Program-made: the position numbers and the translations under genes
Notes under the pieces: model-generated
Databases searched by the model: none
Seen by the model: the letters and a program-made list of their open reading frames with translations, nothing else
Told to the model about the DNA's origin: nothing
Assembly: GCF_030160235.1 (NCBI RefSeq)
Contig: NZ_BSNY01000008.1
Location: 1-64,000 of the forward strand
DNA from: Mesorhizobium huakuii
GTDB taxonomy: Bacteria; Pseudomonadota; Alphaproteobacteria; Rhizobiales; Rhizobiaceae
Length of the DNA stretch: 64,000 nucleotides
Reading direction: 5' to 3'
Shown here: positions 15,547-28,243 of the stretch, one piece after another
Layout: each line of letters opens with the position of its first letter
Numbering within the stretch: the stretch's first letter is position 1

Positions 15547-16867
15547 GTTCTTCCTGCCACATCTTCATATCGCCACCCTCGCCGTATTTCGGCCGATCGA
15601 TTGTGTGTCCCATCAGCATGCGGCGGAGTTCCTCGTCCAGCCTGCCGTTTTTCATGCGATCTTCGAACGAATGGCGTAGCGAATAGACCGTATGTTTGTC
15701 GGTTGGGAACAGTTTGTGGTTCTCGAAATGCTTATTGAGCAGGGCTGAGAGGGAGGCCTCGCGATCCTTGTACCGCGGGAAGCCATTAGGGTGCTTTTTG
15801 AACACCTCAAGCGCCACACCGACCAGCGGTATTTTTCGCACGGATGAGGCCGTTTTGATTTCGCGCGGATCGTCAGGATCATCTCGCGGCTCGACCGAGA
15901 TGTGAGGCACCTCGTGGTCGAGATGGATGACGCCAGCGTGTAAATTAGCAAGTTCGCTCGGTCTTGCCCCCGTCTCCGCGAAGGCGAGGACTATGCCTCG
16001 CGCTTCGTCATTGAGCGCGGTGAGCGCGCCCGGCGCGAAGATCTTGTCGCGAATCCAGTCAGTCGGGAAAGGCGGACGGCTGCGCTTCGACTTGTCGCTG
16101 AATGAAAGGTCTGCGAACGGGTTCTTCTGCTCGGGAGAGCCGAGGTGGCGATAGTAATCCGCGTATAGTGTTCTCAGATTCCCCATATTTCGGTTGCCGG
16201 TCGACGCCGAACGATCTGCCTTCCCCTTGACGGGCGCAATTCGATCCAACCAATATTTGTGCACCGCACGCGCATCGTCGCGCGTGATTTCGCCCATGGG
16301 TTTGTCGCCGACCAGTGCCACAAAGACATCGACGCTCATTTGGCGCTTGGCCTTCCATCGCTTCTTTTGATCAGCACTCTTCGTGCGGAGCTCATCTCGG
16401 ACGATCTCGTCGAAATAGAGCTTGAGTGCTTCCGATATCTTGTCGTCAGGACGGGAGACGGTGCCGGTAACGGCCTCAACGACGGGTGACTCGTCAGGCT
16501 TCCCAATCGTCGCTTCGACACGCTGTACGATGGCGTCCAGCGGTTCGGCGACGAGAATATCGGCCAGTGGCCGATAGGAAAACCCTAGCGCCTCCGCGCG
16601 CTTGATAGCGCGCTTGTAGCGAAGGCGCGCAGCCTCCGGATTTTCGCCCAGCATGAGCGACGACCACAACGCGTTGTCGGCAGCCTCATGGAGGTCACGC
16701 GCGGTGCGCGCCTTGAACCTGTCGGTCGTATCCAAAGCACGCCGGACGTGCTCACCACGCTCGTCAACGCCCCGCAGTTCCTTTGGAACGCGTCGGTAGT
16801 AGTGAAAGTGACTGCCTCTCAATCGTAAAAAGCGGTCAGGATCTTGCTCTTCGCGGCGTCGTCCCAT
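15506..16867 (-). CDS. Tyrosine recombinase (site-specific integrase)
   Basis: A phage-type integrase of about 453 residues. The N-terminus is DUF6538-like (DRFLRLRGSHFHYYRRVPKEL). A SAM-like core-binding domain follows in the middle, then the catalytic domain: first arginine in TGARPSELANL, RHSF in YSLRHSFEDRM, GHTIDRPKY near the end and the probable tyrosine nucleophile in PKYGEG. It would cut and rejoin DNA at the attachment site in tRNA-His, whose 3' end is about 130 bp upstream of the gene. I take the ATG at 16867; a frame 23 codons longer starts with TTG and would encode three 12-bp repeats as CYLL units. The catalytic residues look intact, so it may still be active. Confidence 0.88.
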   Translation of the reverse strand: MGRRREEQDPDRFLRLRGSHFHYYRRVPKELRGVDERGEHVRRALDTTDRFKARTARDLHEAADNALWSSLMLGENPEAARLRYKRAIKRAEALGFSYRPLADILVAEPLDAIVQRVEATIGKPDESPVVEAVTGTVSRPDDKISEALKLYFDEIVRDELRTKSADQKKRWKAKRQMSVDVFVALVGDKPMGEITRDDARAVHKYWLDRIAPVKGKADRSASTGNRNMGNLRTLYADYYRHLGSPEQKNPFADLSFSDKSKRSRPPFPTDWIRDKIFAPGALTALNDEARGIVLAFAETGARPSELANLHAGVIHLDHEVPHISVEPRDDPDDPREIKTASSVRKIPLVGVALEVFKKHPNGFPRYKDREASLSALLNKHFENHKLFPTDKHTVYSLRHSFEDRMKNGRLDEELRRMLMGHTIDRPKYGEGGDMKMWQEELMKIVLPFDPAIV

Positions 16868-16885
16868 GATGCGATAAAGCCATTT

Positions 16886-16921
16886 GTAGCACAATAGGTA
16901 GCACAATAGGTAGCACAAATG
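16886..16921. repeat. Three 12-bp direct repeats upstream of the integrase
   Basis: gtagcacaatag occurs twice exactly and a third time as gtagcacaaatg, head to tail, between the integrase start and tRNA-His. The position and spacing fit arm-type recombinase sites or an autoregulatory operator. The period is a multiple of three, so they would also stay in frame if the longer TTG-started integrase is real. Confidence 0.75.
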
Positions 16922-16996
16922 TGCCAAACGGCGCAAGCTGAGCGACCGAAGATCGCAATTTATCTAGCAATTTCAATTAGTTATAGGAGAAGCCGA

Positions 16997-17075
16997 TGGT
17001 ACCGTTGGCTGGGATCGAACCAGCGACCTCCGGATCCACAATCCGGCGCTCTAACCAGCTGAGCTACAACGGCAC
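16997..17075 (-). tRNA. tRNA-His (GUG), integration target
   Basis: A complete tRNA with an encoded CCA end. The anticodon stem-loop CCGGA-TTGTGGA-TCCGG gives anticodon GTG. The acceptor stem has the extra 5' G opposite C that marks tRNA-His. The D arm (AGCTCAGCTGGTTAGAGC) and T arm (GTTCGATCCCAGC) are canonical. Its 3' end faces the integrase gene, so the attachment core should lie in the T arm and acceptor stem, left intact by integration. Confidence 0.95.
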
Positions 17076-17240
17076 ATTTGCCTGAGCAGAACCCCTTCAG
17101 GAACTCGTCCCAAGTGATCCGCTCTGTCGTTCGGCGATGCGTCCATACGGGCTTATGGATTTTAATTCAAGGCTTTTGCGAAGCAAAGGCCACTTCCCCA
17201 CATCTCGCCGCAACAGCGGCGGTTTCGCCGGGCAAAGAAA

Positions 17241-17270
17241 AAGGCCGGCGGGAGGAGGTGCCGGCCTTTT
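17241..17270. terminator. Hairpin terminator between phasin and tRNA-His
   Basis: aaggccggc (17241-17249) pairs with gccggcctt (17260-17268). It is flanked by A-rich sequence on one side and T-rich on the other, so it can end transcription on either strand. A second hairpin (agccagc / agctggct) follows at 17280-17302. On the minus strand it would close the phasin transcript before tRNA-His. The other bases between 17076 and 17429 show no gene. Confidence 0.65.
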
Positions 17271-17429
17271 CCTGTTACGAGCCAGCGGGAGGAGGAGCTG
17301 GCTGGTCACCCCGGGGAGCAGAGGGAGGAGGTTCCACTCGCCGGGTATTCCTTGATGGTTACCATCATACGCCTGATCGTTTTTAAGAAAATGCGACCTT
17401 TTGTTGCATCTTCAGACCATGCGCAAATA

Positions 17430-17888
17430 TTAGGCAGCCTTGATATCCTTGATCGCCTTCTCGAAGGCGGTCTTGATCGGCTTGGAGACGTCCTCGGCCG
17501 CCTTGGAGGCAACAGCCTGGAAGTCCTTGGCCTGCTCGACCGTCAACTCGACGCGCTTGCGCAGGAAAGCGGTCTGCAGCTCGACGACTTCCGACAGCGA
17601 CTTGGCGCCGATCAGGGCCTCGAGATGCGAGAAGCCGGCTTCGGCATTGGCGCGCAGCGCGGCGATGGTCTTGAGCGACAGGTCGCTGGAAACAGTCTTG
17701 GCGGTCTCGTAGGTCGACTCCAGAGCCTTCTGGGTCTCCTCGGCGCCGGTCTTGAGCTTGGCATAGGCCTCCTTCGACTGCTCAACGCCCTTTTCGGCGA
17801 AAGCGCGGATTTGGTCGGTGGCCTTGGAGGCGTCGAAGCTCGGGAATTCAACGTTTTCGATCGTCTCGGCAGTTTTGGTCCTGGACAT
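17430..17888 (-). CDS. Phasin family protein
   Basis: A 152-residue alanine- and lysine-rich amphipathic helical protein with the phasin pattern: AKATDQIRAFAEKGVEQSKEAYAKLK, then TVSSDLSLKTIAALRANAEAGFSHLEALIGAKSLSEVVELQTAFLRKRVE, and a late KPIKTAFEKAI. Phasins coat polyhydroxybutyrate granules and control their number and size. It is divergent from the CbrA-type kinase, as I recall in S. meliloti. A long palindrome (17968-17997) about 80 bp upstream is a good candidate for the PHB-responsive repressor PhaR. Confidence 0.9.
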   Translation of the reverse strand: MSRTKTAETIENVEFPSFDASKATDQIRAFAEKGVEQSKEAYAKLKTGAEETQKALESTYETAKTVSSDLSLKTIAALRANAEAGFSHLEALIGAKSLSEVVELQTAFLRKRVELTVEQAKDFQAVASKAAEDVSKPIKTAFEKAIKDIKAA

Positions 17889-17967
17889 TTTCCATCCTTT
17901 TCAGCGGCAGCGGCTTTGACGGAAAGCCGTCTCGTTCAGTTATGATGGCAATATAAAGGCAAAATTT

Positions 17968-17997
17968 GTGCATTGCAATATCTTTGTTGCAGTGCAC
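17968..17997. promoter_or_regulatory. Palindromic operator upstream of phasin
   Basis: GTGCATTGCAA and TTGCAGTGCAC form 11-bp inverted arms with one mismatch and an 8-bp spacer. The arms are built of TGCA/TTGCA units. PhaR proteins bind TGC/GCA-type inverted sites before phasin genes in other alphaproteobacteria, so PhaR is the likely ligand (inference). Confidence 0.6.
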
Positions 17998-18138
17998 CAT
18001 AATTTTCTTTCCGGCCGTTAACCAAAAGCCCAGAAACCAGCCTTTGCACGTTCTGGCTTGTGGACCTTCGCGGCTGCGGCTTTTATTAACAAAGCGTTAA
18101 CTGCAAATTTCGCCGCTCCGTGAGGGTTCGCCAAGCGC

Positions 18139-22182
<4,044 letters not shown>

Positions 22183-22189
22183 CCGGTCC

Positions 22190-22330
22190 AAAAGAAAAGG
22201 CGCCCTGGGGGACGCCTTAAGAGATGGGATTGCTGTCACAACGGGGGCTTGAGCGAATTCAGATCCTCCGGGGGCTGAGGAACGGGATTTCTCCCTCAAG
22301 TTACTTGCGACTATCGGGGCCGGCCCTTAA
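22190..22330 (-). ncRNA. Candidate C-rich small RNA
   Basis: On the minus strand a 9-bp hairpin (AAGGCG...CGCCTT with a CCCA loop) is followed by TTCTTTT, a proper intrinsic terminator around 22197-22219. The plus strand lacks a T-run there. Upstream the minus-strand sequence has three CCCCC motifs (complement at 22207-22211, 22243-22247, 22270-22274) set between small stems such as GGGA-GAAA-TCCC. C-rich loops are typical of small RNAs that pair with Shine-Dalgarno sequences. It could instead be the 3' untranslated end of the acetoacetyl-CoA synthetase mRNA. Confidence 0.4.
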
Positions 22331-22428
22331 CAAGTCCTTACCGGCTCGCTGAGAAATTTACGAATGTGTACCACTCGTGAAATCTAGGTAAATTCCCGCG
22401 AGATATTTCGTTAACCATTCCGATCAGG

Positions 22429-24387
22429 TCATTCGGCAAGCTGCGGCAGGTTCCTGAACAGCTCCAGCGCTTCCGGGTTGGCGAGCGCTTCCTTGTTCTT
22501 GATGGCGCGGCCATGGACGACATCGCGCACGGCGAGTTCGGTGATCTTGCCCGACTTGGTGCGCGGGATGTCCGTGACCGCGACGATCCTGGCCGGGACG
22601 TGACGCGGGCTCGCCCCGCTGCGGATCTTGGCGCGGATGCGTTTTTCCAGGTCCTCGTCCAGTTTCACACCCGCGGCCAGCCGCACGAACAGCACGACAC
22701 GCACGTCATTGTCGAAATCCTGGCCGATGCACAGCGCTTCCAGGATTTCCGGCATCTGTTCGACCTGGTTGTAGATTTCCGCCGTGCCGATGCGCACACC
22801 GCCCGGATTGAGCGTGGCATCCGAACGGCCATGGATGATCATGCCGCCATGCACGGTCCATTCGGCGAAATCGCCATGGCACCAGACATTGTCGAAACGC
22901 TCGAAATAGGCGGCCTGGTACTTCTTGCCGTCAGGGTCGTTCCAGAAGCCGATGGGCATCGCCGGAAACGCCTTGGTGCAGACCAGTTCGCCCTTCTCCT
23001 GCCGGATCGGCTTGCCGTCGTCATTCCAGACATCAACGGCCAGGCCGAGGCCTGGCCCCTGGATCTCGCCGGTCCAGACCGGCTGGGTGGGCACGCCGAG
23101 CACGAAGCAGGAGACGATGTCGGTGCCGCCGGAAACCGAGGCCAGATGCACGTCCTTCTTGATGCCGTCGTAGACGAAGCGGAAATCCTCGGGCGACAGC
23201 GGCGAACCGGTGGAGGAGATCGCCCGCACATCAGACAGATCATGGCTGCGGATCGGCTTTAGGCCGGCCTTGCGCACGGAATCGATGAACTTGGCCGAGG
23301 TGCCGAAGAAGGTCATCTTCTCGGCATCGGCGAAGTCGAACAGCACATTGCCGTCGGGGTAGAAGGGCGAGCCGTCATAGAGCAGCAGCGTCGCCCCGGA
23401 AGCCAGGCCCGACACCAGCCAGTTCCACATCATCCAGCCACATGTGGTGAAGTAGAAGAAGCGGTCGCCCTCGACGAGGCCGGCGTGCAGCCGGTGTTCC
23501 TTGACGTGCTGGATCAGCGTGCCACCGGCCGAATGAACGATGCATTTGGGGATGCCGGTGGTTCCCGATGAAAACAGGATGTAGAGCGGGTGCGAAAACG
23601 GCAGACGCTCGAAACTGACAGGTTTGGCGGCAAAGGGCGACAGCGCCTCTTCCATCGCCGCCGCCTTGTCGATGGTTGCCGCCACATCGGCCGAGGTGCC
23701 GAGATAGTCGACAAGCAGGACCTTGCGGACACTGCCGAGCTTGGCCGCGACGGCGGCGACCTTGTCGGCGACCTCGATCGCCTTGCCATTGTACCAATAC
23801 CCGTCTGGCGCGATGAAGATGACAGGCTCGATCTGGCCGAACCGGTCGAGCACGCCCTGCTCGCCGAAATCGGGGGAGCAGGACGACCAGACCGCGCCGA
23901 TCGAGGCGGCGGCCAGCATGGCGGCAACGGTCTCGGGCATGTTGGGCATCATCGCCGCAATGCGGTCGCCCTTCTTGACCTTGAGCGACAGGAAAAGCTG
24001 CTGCAGGCGCGAAACCAGGCCATGCAGCTGGTTCCAGGACAGCCGCCGCTCGACCTTGTCCTCGCCGCGAAAGACGATCGCCTCGCCGGCACCGGTCTTC
24101 TTCAACAGGTTCTCGGCGAAATTCAGCGTCGCATCGGGGAAGAAGGAGGCGCCGGGCATCTTGTCGCCGTCGGCCAACACGCGCTCGCCCTTGTCGCCGA
24201 CAATGCCGGAAAAGTCCCAGACCAAGCTCCAGAAGGCTTCGCGATCCTCGATCGACCAGCGATGAAGCTCGGCATAGGAAGAGAATGTGGCGCCGGCTTT
24301 CGTCTCCGCCGCCTTCTGAAAAGCCGTCAATGGCGAAGCGTCGATCCGGTCTTGCGTCGGGGTCCAGAGCGGTACTTCGGCAGCCAT
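22429..24387 (-). CDS. acsA2: Acetoacetyl-CoA synthetase
   Basis: A 652-residue AMP-forming ligase that activates acetoacetate to acetoacetyl-CoA, joining degradation of PHB-derived ketone bodies to central metabolism. It shows the ACS N-terminal segment (WSLVWDFSGIVGDKG), the AMP-binding P-loop LFSSGTTGIPKCIVHS, the family element TTCGWMMWNWLVSGL and the C-terminal lid with HGRSDATLNPGGVRIGTAEIY and RTKSGKITELAVRD, which holds the acetylatable lysine. The ATG at 24387 follows GGGAGGATCGATC; a frame eight codons longer has no such site. Placement between the CbrA-like gene and the pot cluster near a phasin fits the rhizobial PHB cycle gene acsA2. Confidence 0.9.
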   Translation of the reverse strand: MAAEVPLWTPTQDRIDASPLTAFQKAAETKAGATFSSYAELHRWSIEDREAFWSLVWDFSGIVGDKGERVLADGDKMPGASFFPDATLNFAENLLKKTGAGEAIVFRGEDKVERRLSWNQLHGLVSRLQQLFLSLKVKKGDRIAAMMPNMPETVAAMLAAASIGAVWSSCSPDFGEQGVLDRFGQIEPVIFIAPDGYWYNGKAIEVADKVAAVAAKLGSVRKVLLVDYLGTSADVAATIDKAAAMEEALSPFAAKPVSFERLPFSHPLYILFSSGTTGIPKCIVHSAGGTLIQHVKEHRLHAGLVEGDRFFYFTTCGWMMWNWLVSGLASGATLLLYDGSPFYPDGNVLFDFADAEKMTFFGTSAKFIDSVRKAGLKPIRSHDLSDVRAISSTGSPLSPEDFRFVYDGIKKDVHLASVSGGTDIVSCFVLGVPTQPVWTGEIQGPGLGLAVDVWNDDGKPIRQEKGELVCTKAFPAMPIGFWNDPDGKKYQAAYFERFDNVWCHGDFAEWTVHGGMIIHGRSDATLNPGGVRIGTAEIYNQVEQMPEILEALCIGQDFDNDVRVVLFVRLAAGVKLDEDLEKRIRAKIRSGASPRHVPARIVAVTDIPRTKSGKITELAVRDVVHGRAIKNKEALANPEALELFRNLPQLAE

Positions 24388-24584
24388 GATCGATCCTCCC
24401 ACGGTCGTCATCGCTTATGCATATCGCAGCGCAGCAGAGCAAGATTTTGTTGGGCCGAAGCGGCCAGGTGTGCGCAAATGCCATCGCCGGGCCATAAAGA
24501 CTTGAAATGCCTCAGTCCTAAGTCGTAGTGACGACTGGGGTTACACACCGGGCGATTAATCGGAACGCAAGCATATAGGGCGAG

Positions 24585-26438
24585 ATGCCATCATCCTTGA
24601 TCCGCCGCGGAGTATGGGCGATCGGCGCTGCCGTGATCGTCATCGCTCTGGTGGTCGCCACGTTGCCGCTGATCGCCTCGACGCGCATCGTGCGCGACCG
24701 CATTGCCTGGGAAATGAGTGCCTGGAGCGGCTTCCGGGTCGCTATCGAAGGCTCGCCGCGCATCGAGGTCTGGCCGAAATTCCGCGCGATCCTGACCGAC
24801 GTGACGCTGTCGAAATGGACGGACAATGACGCACCGCCAGTCGTCGAAGCCGAACGCGTCGAAATCGACCTCTCAGCCATGGCGGCCTTGCAGGGCGATG
24901 TGGTGTTTTCCACGGCGCGGCTGGTGCGGCCTACGATCCGGGTCCAGCGCACGGCGGACGGCCTGTTCCTGCCCACCGCGCCGACCGGCGGTCGCATCGC
25001 GCGTTCCATCGACACGGCACGCGGTGTGGTCAGTGCCGATCCCGCCAAGCCCAACCTCGACAAGCTGCCGACAGATGCCTTCGGCACGGTTGAATTCAGG
25101 GACGGCCGCATGGTGGCTTCCGTCAACGGCAAGGACGTGGAGATTCTGAGCAGCCTCAGCGGTCAGGCGACCTGGGCGGCGATGAACAGCAATGCGACGC
25201 TGTCTGCAACCGGAATCTGGCGCGGCGAAAGCGTCACGCTCGACGCCGCGTCACAGAAGCCGCTGGTGCTTTTTGCCGGCGGCATGGCGCCGCTCACCCT
25301 TTCCTTCAAGGCCGCACCCGCCACCTTCTCCTTCGACGGCACGGCCAGCATGTCCGACAATGCCTATTTCGACGGCCAGGTGAAGTTCGCGGCGCCCTCA
25401 TTGCGCCGTGTGCTGGAATGGTCGCAGGCCGCTGTCGCGCCAAGTGCCGCGATCGGGTCGGTCAGCATTTCGAGCAAGGTCACGGCGTCGGCCGGACGCG
25501 TCAAGTTCGAGAACACGGCGCTGACGCTGGACAACAATCCGGGCATGGGCGCGCTCGACCTGTCGCTTGGCGACGCCCAACCGGTAATCTCGGGCACGCT
25601 TGCCTTCGACACGCTCGACCTCAGATCGTTCCTGTCCGCCTTCACCCCGCTGGGACCGGCGAGCGGGGCCGGCCCAGGTGACGTCGAGGCAAGTTTCGCC
25701 GACCGGGTCAATCTCGATCTCAGGCTGTCGGCGGCGCATGCCACGGCCGGCACGATCCAGCTTGCCGATGTCGCCGCCACCGCCCAGGTCAAGGACGGTC
25801 TTTCCGTCTTCGATATCTCCGACGCCTCGGCCTTTGGCGGCAATATCCAGACCAGTCTTCGTTTCGACCGCAAGCCCGAGGGCACACAGGTCGAGATCCG
25901 GCTGCTTGCATCCGATGTCGATGGCGGCGCGTTCGGCACGGCAGCGGGCATGACCCGGCTGGTGCCGGTCGGCACGGGCACCGTTTCGGTCATCCTCAAG
26001 GGACCGGGCAGGACCTGGGATTCGATCTTTGAAAACGCCGACGGCTCGGTTTCGGCAACCTTCGGCCCCGGCGCGCTCAGCAAGTTCAACCTGCCGGCCT
26101 TTCTCAAACATACCGAACAAGGCGGCTTCTTCGCGCTCGACGACGTCTCGGACGGCACTCTGCCGATCGACGGCGCCGAAGTGAAGGCGACCATTTCGCG
26201 AGGTGTGGCGAGGCTGGACAAGGCCGAGGCCAATTCGGCGAAATACAAGATATGGCTTTCCGGCATCGCCTCCTATGCCGGGCGCGGACTGGCGCTGTCC
26301 GGCGGCGTCATCCAGCCGGACCAGGCGGCGGCGCAGAAGACCGGCCAGCAGGGCCCCAACCAGTCGTCCTTCTTCGTCGGCGGGACCTGGAGCACGCCGT
26401 TCATTTCGCCGATAAGCCGCGGCGTTTCGGGCGAATAG
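24585..26438 (+). CDS. AsmA family protein
   Basis: A 617-residue envelope protein with one N-terminal membrane anchor (residues 7-27, WAIGAAVIVIALVVATLPLIA), followed by the AsmA signature segment (IAWEMSAWSGFRVAIEGSPRIEVWPKFRAILTDVTLS). A long beta-rich periplasmic body and the conserved late ARLDKAEANSAKYKIWLSGIASYAGRGLALSG follow. AsmA-like proteins are thought to move or tune lipids between membranes; the exact role is unsettled. The start follows AGGGCGAG. It is divergent from acsA2 with a 200-bp promoter region between, and its end lies 13 bp from that of potI. Confidence 0.85.
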   Translation: MPSSLIRRGVWAIGAAVIVIALVVATLPLIASTRIVRDRIAWEMSAWSGFRVAIEGSPRIEVWPKFRAILTDVTLSKWTDNDAPPVVEAERVEIDLSAMAALQGDVVFSTARLVRPTIRVQRTADGLFLPTAPTGGRIARSIDTARGVVSADPAKPNLDKLPTDAFGTVEFRDGRMVASVNGKDVEILSSLSGQATWAAMNSNATLSATGIWRGESVTLDAASQKPLVLFAGGMAPLTLSFKAAPATFSFDGTASMSDNAYFDGQVKFAAPSLRRVLEWSQAAVAPSAAIGSVSISSKVTASAGRVKFENTALTLDNNPGMGALDLSLGDAQPVISGTLAFDTLDLRSFLSAFTPLGPASGAGPGDVEASFADRVNLDLRLSAAHATAGTIQLADVAATAQVKDGLSVFDISDASAFGGNIQTSLRFDRKPEGTQVEIRLLASDVDGGAFGTAAGMTRLVPVGTGTVSVILKGPGRTWDSIFENADGSVSATFGPGALSKFNLPAFLKHTEQGGFFALDDVSDGTLPIDGAEVKATISRGVARLDKAEANSAKYKIWLSGIASYAGRGLALSGGVIQPDQAAAQKTGQQGPNQSSFFVGGTWSTPFISPISRGVSGE

Positions 26439-26450
26439 CTCTCGGTCCCC

Positions 26451-27269
26451 TCACCCGCGCTGGGCGGCCTGTTCGTCGAGTTGCCGCTGCACCTCGCGCC
26501 GCTTGTTGGCGATCGAAGCGATGATGACGCCGACCGCGACGACGGCGATCAGGATGGTGCAGGCGGCATTGATCTCCGGCGTGACGCCGAGACGGACCTG
26601 GCTATAGATCTTCATCGGCAGCGTCGTGGCGCCCGGTCCCGAGGTGAAGCTGGCGATGACCAGATCGTCGAGCGACAGCGTGAAGGCCAGCATCCAGCCG
26701 GACACGATCGCCGGCAGGATGACCGGCAGCGTGATCTGGAAGAAGGTCTTGGCCGGCGTCGCGCCGAGATCCATCGCCGCCTCTTCCAGCGACCGGTCGA
26801 AGGAAACAAGGCGCGACTGCACGACGACCGCCACGAAGCACATCGTCAGCGTGATGTGGGCGAGCGTCACCGTAAAGAAGCCGCGGTCGAGACCGACGGC
26901 AACGAAGAGCAGCAGCAGCGACAGGCCGGTGATGACTTCCGGCATGACGAGCGGTGCGAAGACCATGCCGGAAAACAGCACCCTGCCCCGGAACCGCGTG
27001 TAGCGCGTCAGGGTGAGCGCCGCCAGCGTGCCGAGCACGGTTGCCACCGTGGCCGAAATGACGCCGACACGCGCCGTGACCCAGGTGGCGTCCATCAGGC
27101 CCTGATTGTGGAACAGTGAGACGTACCATCTGGTCGAGAAGCCGCCCCAGACGGTGACGAGCTTGGATTCGTTGAAGGAGAAGACGATGAGCAGCACGAT
27201 CGGCAGGTACAGGAAGGCAAAGCCCAGCACGATCGAGGTGACGTTGAAGCGGCTCCAGGTGGCGTTCAT
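26451..27269 (-). CDS. potI: Polyamine ABC transporter permease PotI
   Basis: A 272-residue inner-membrane permease with about six hydrophobic helices, beginning with VTSIVLGFAFLYLPIVLLIVFSFN. It carries the EAA cytoplasmic loop that contacts the ATPase (SLEEAAMDLGATPAKTFFQITLPVILPAI). Together with PotH it forms the channel for putrescine or spermidine. The start codon overlaps the potH stop (ATGA), so the permeases are coupled. A much longer open frame covering 26451-29213 is only the potI frame running upstream through potH and potG out of register. Confidence 0.9.
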   Translation of the reverse strand: MNATWSRFNVTSIVLGFAFLYLPIVLLIVFSFNESKLVTVWGGFSTRWYVSLFHNQGLMDATWVTARVGVISATVATVLGTLAALTLTRYTRFRGRVLFSGMVFAPLVMPEVITGLSLLLLFVAVGLDRGFFTVTLAHITLTMCFVAVVVQSRLVSFDRSLEEAAMDLGATPAKTFFQITLPVILPAIVSGWMLAFTLSLDDLVIASFTSGPGATTLPMKIYSQVRLGVTPEINAACTILIAVVAVGVIIASIANKRREVQRQLDEQAAQRG

Positions 27270-28234
27270 TTGCCCTGCTCCTGGGAACGTGCCTGTGCCT
27301 GCTGGAAGAGCATGATCGGCACGGTGAGCAGCAAAAGCAGGATGACGGCGACGGCCGACGAGACCGGCCAGTCGCGGTTGGCGAAGAACTCGTTCCACAA
27401 CGTCTTGCCGATCATCAGTGTCTGCGATCCGCCGAGCAGGTCGGGAATGACGAACTCGCCGACGGCCGGGATGAACACCAGAAGGCAGCCGGCTATGACG
27501 CCCGGCAACGACAGCGGAAAGGTGATCTTCCAGAAAGCCGCGGTCGGCGGGCAGCCCAGATCCTTGGCCGCCTCGATCAGCGAGTAATCCATCTTCTCCA
27601 GCGACGAATAGAGCGGCAGAACCATGAAGGGCAGGTAGGAATAAACGATGCCGATGAAGATCGCCGTATAGGTGTTGAGGATGACCAGCGGCTGGTTGAT
27701 GATATGCAGCGACAAGAGCAGCTGGTTGAGCAGTCCCTCGGGCTTCAGAATGCCTATCCAGGCATAGACTCGGATCAGGAACGACGTCCAGAACGGCAGG
27801 ATGACCAGCATCAGCAATGTCGGACGGATGGTGGCCGGCGCGCGCGCCATGCCGTAGGCAATCGGATAGCCGACGATCAGCGTCAGGACGGTCGAGATCG
27901 CGGCAATGATGACGCTCGTCACATAGGCCTTGAAATAGAGCGCGTCCTGCGTCAGCCAGACATAATTGTCGAAGTTGAGGTCGCGAAACCCGGCGAAGAA
28001 GCCGGAGACGCCGTCGCTGAAATCGAGCACCGGCGTGTAGGGCGGCATGGCGATCGCCGTCTGCGACAACGAAATCTTGAAGACGATGACGAAGGGAATG
28101 AGGAAGAAGAACAGCAGCCAGAGGTAGGGGACGATGATGACGAGCCGGTTGACGAAGCCGGCACCCAGGCGCGTCAGGAACGGCTTGGCGGCGGTCGGTA
28201 GCGCGGCGGCATCGGTGACGGCGATGTTGGACAT
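27266..28234 (-). CDS. potH: Polyamine ABC transporter permease PotH
   Basis: A 322-residue permease with a 30-residue cytoplasmic head, then six membrane helices from VNRLVIIVPYLWLLFFFLIPFVIVFKISL onward. The EAA loop is LIEAAKDLGCPPTAAFWKITFPLSLPG. A periplasmic loop after the first helix (residues 60-95) is typical of PotH/PotB. It starts 9 bp after the potG stop behind AGGGGGGTGGT. It acts with PotI, PotG and the binding protein PotF. Confidence 0.9.
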   Translation of the reverse strand: MSNIAVTDAAALPTAAKPFLTRLGAGFVNRLVIIVPYLWLLFFFLIPFVIVFKISLSQTAIAMPPYTPVLDFSDGVSGFFAGFRDLNFDNYVWLTQDALYFKAYVTSVIIAAISTVLTLIVGYPIAYGMARAPATIRPTLLMLVILPFWTSFLIRVYAWIGILKPEGLLNQLLLSLHIINQPLVILNTYTAIFIGIVYSYLPFMVLPLYSSLEKMDYSLIEAAKDLGCPPTAAFWKITFPLSLPGVIAGCLLVFIPAVGEFVIPDLLGGSQTLMIGKTLWNEFFANRDWPVSSAVAVILLLLLTVPIMLFQQAQARSQEQGK

Positions 28235-28243
28235 ACCACCCCC

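Larger units (their letters stand above)
1..16996. mobile_element. Decaying genomic island ending at tRNA-His
   Basis: The right boundary is the 3' end of tRNA-His; a tyrosine recombinase gene is the first gene inside it. The interval is gene-poor, has many small unknown genes and several gene relics, and carries mobile-element pieces (IS110 transposase, ArdC remnant, IS-like terminal repeats). The following 47 kb is by contrast tightly packed with metabolic genes. The left end is not in the window: I saw no second copy of the tRNA-His 3' end to the left, so the true element may be longer or may have lost its far attachment site. The island reading is inference; the recombinase-tRNA arrangement is seen directly. 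Confidence 0.6.
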
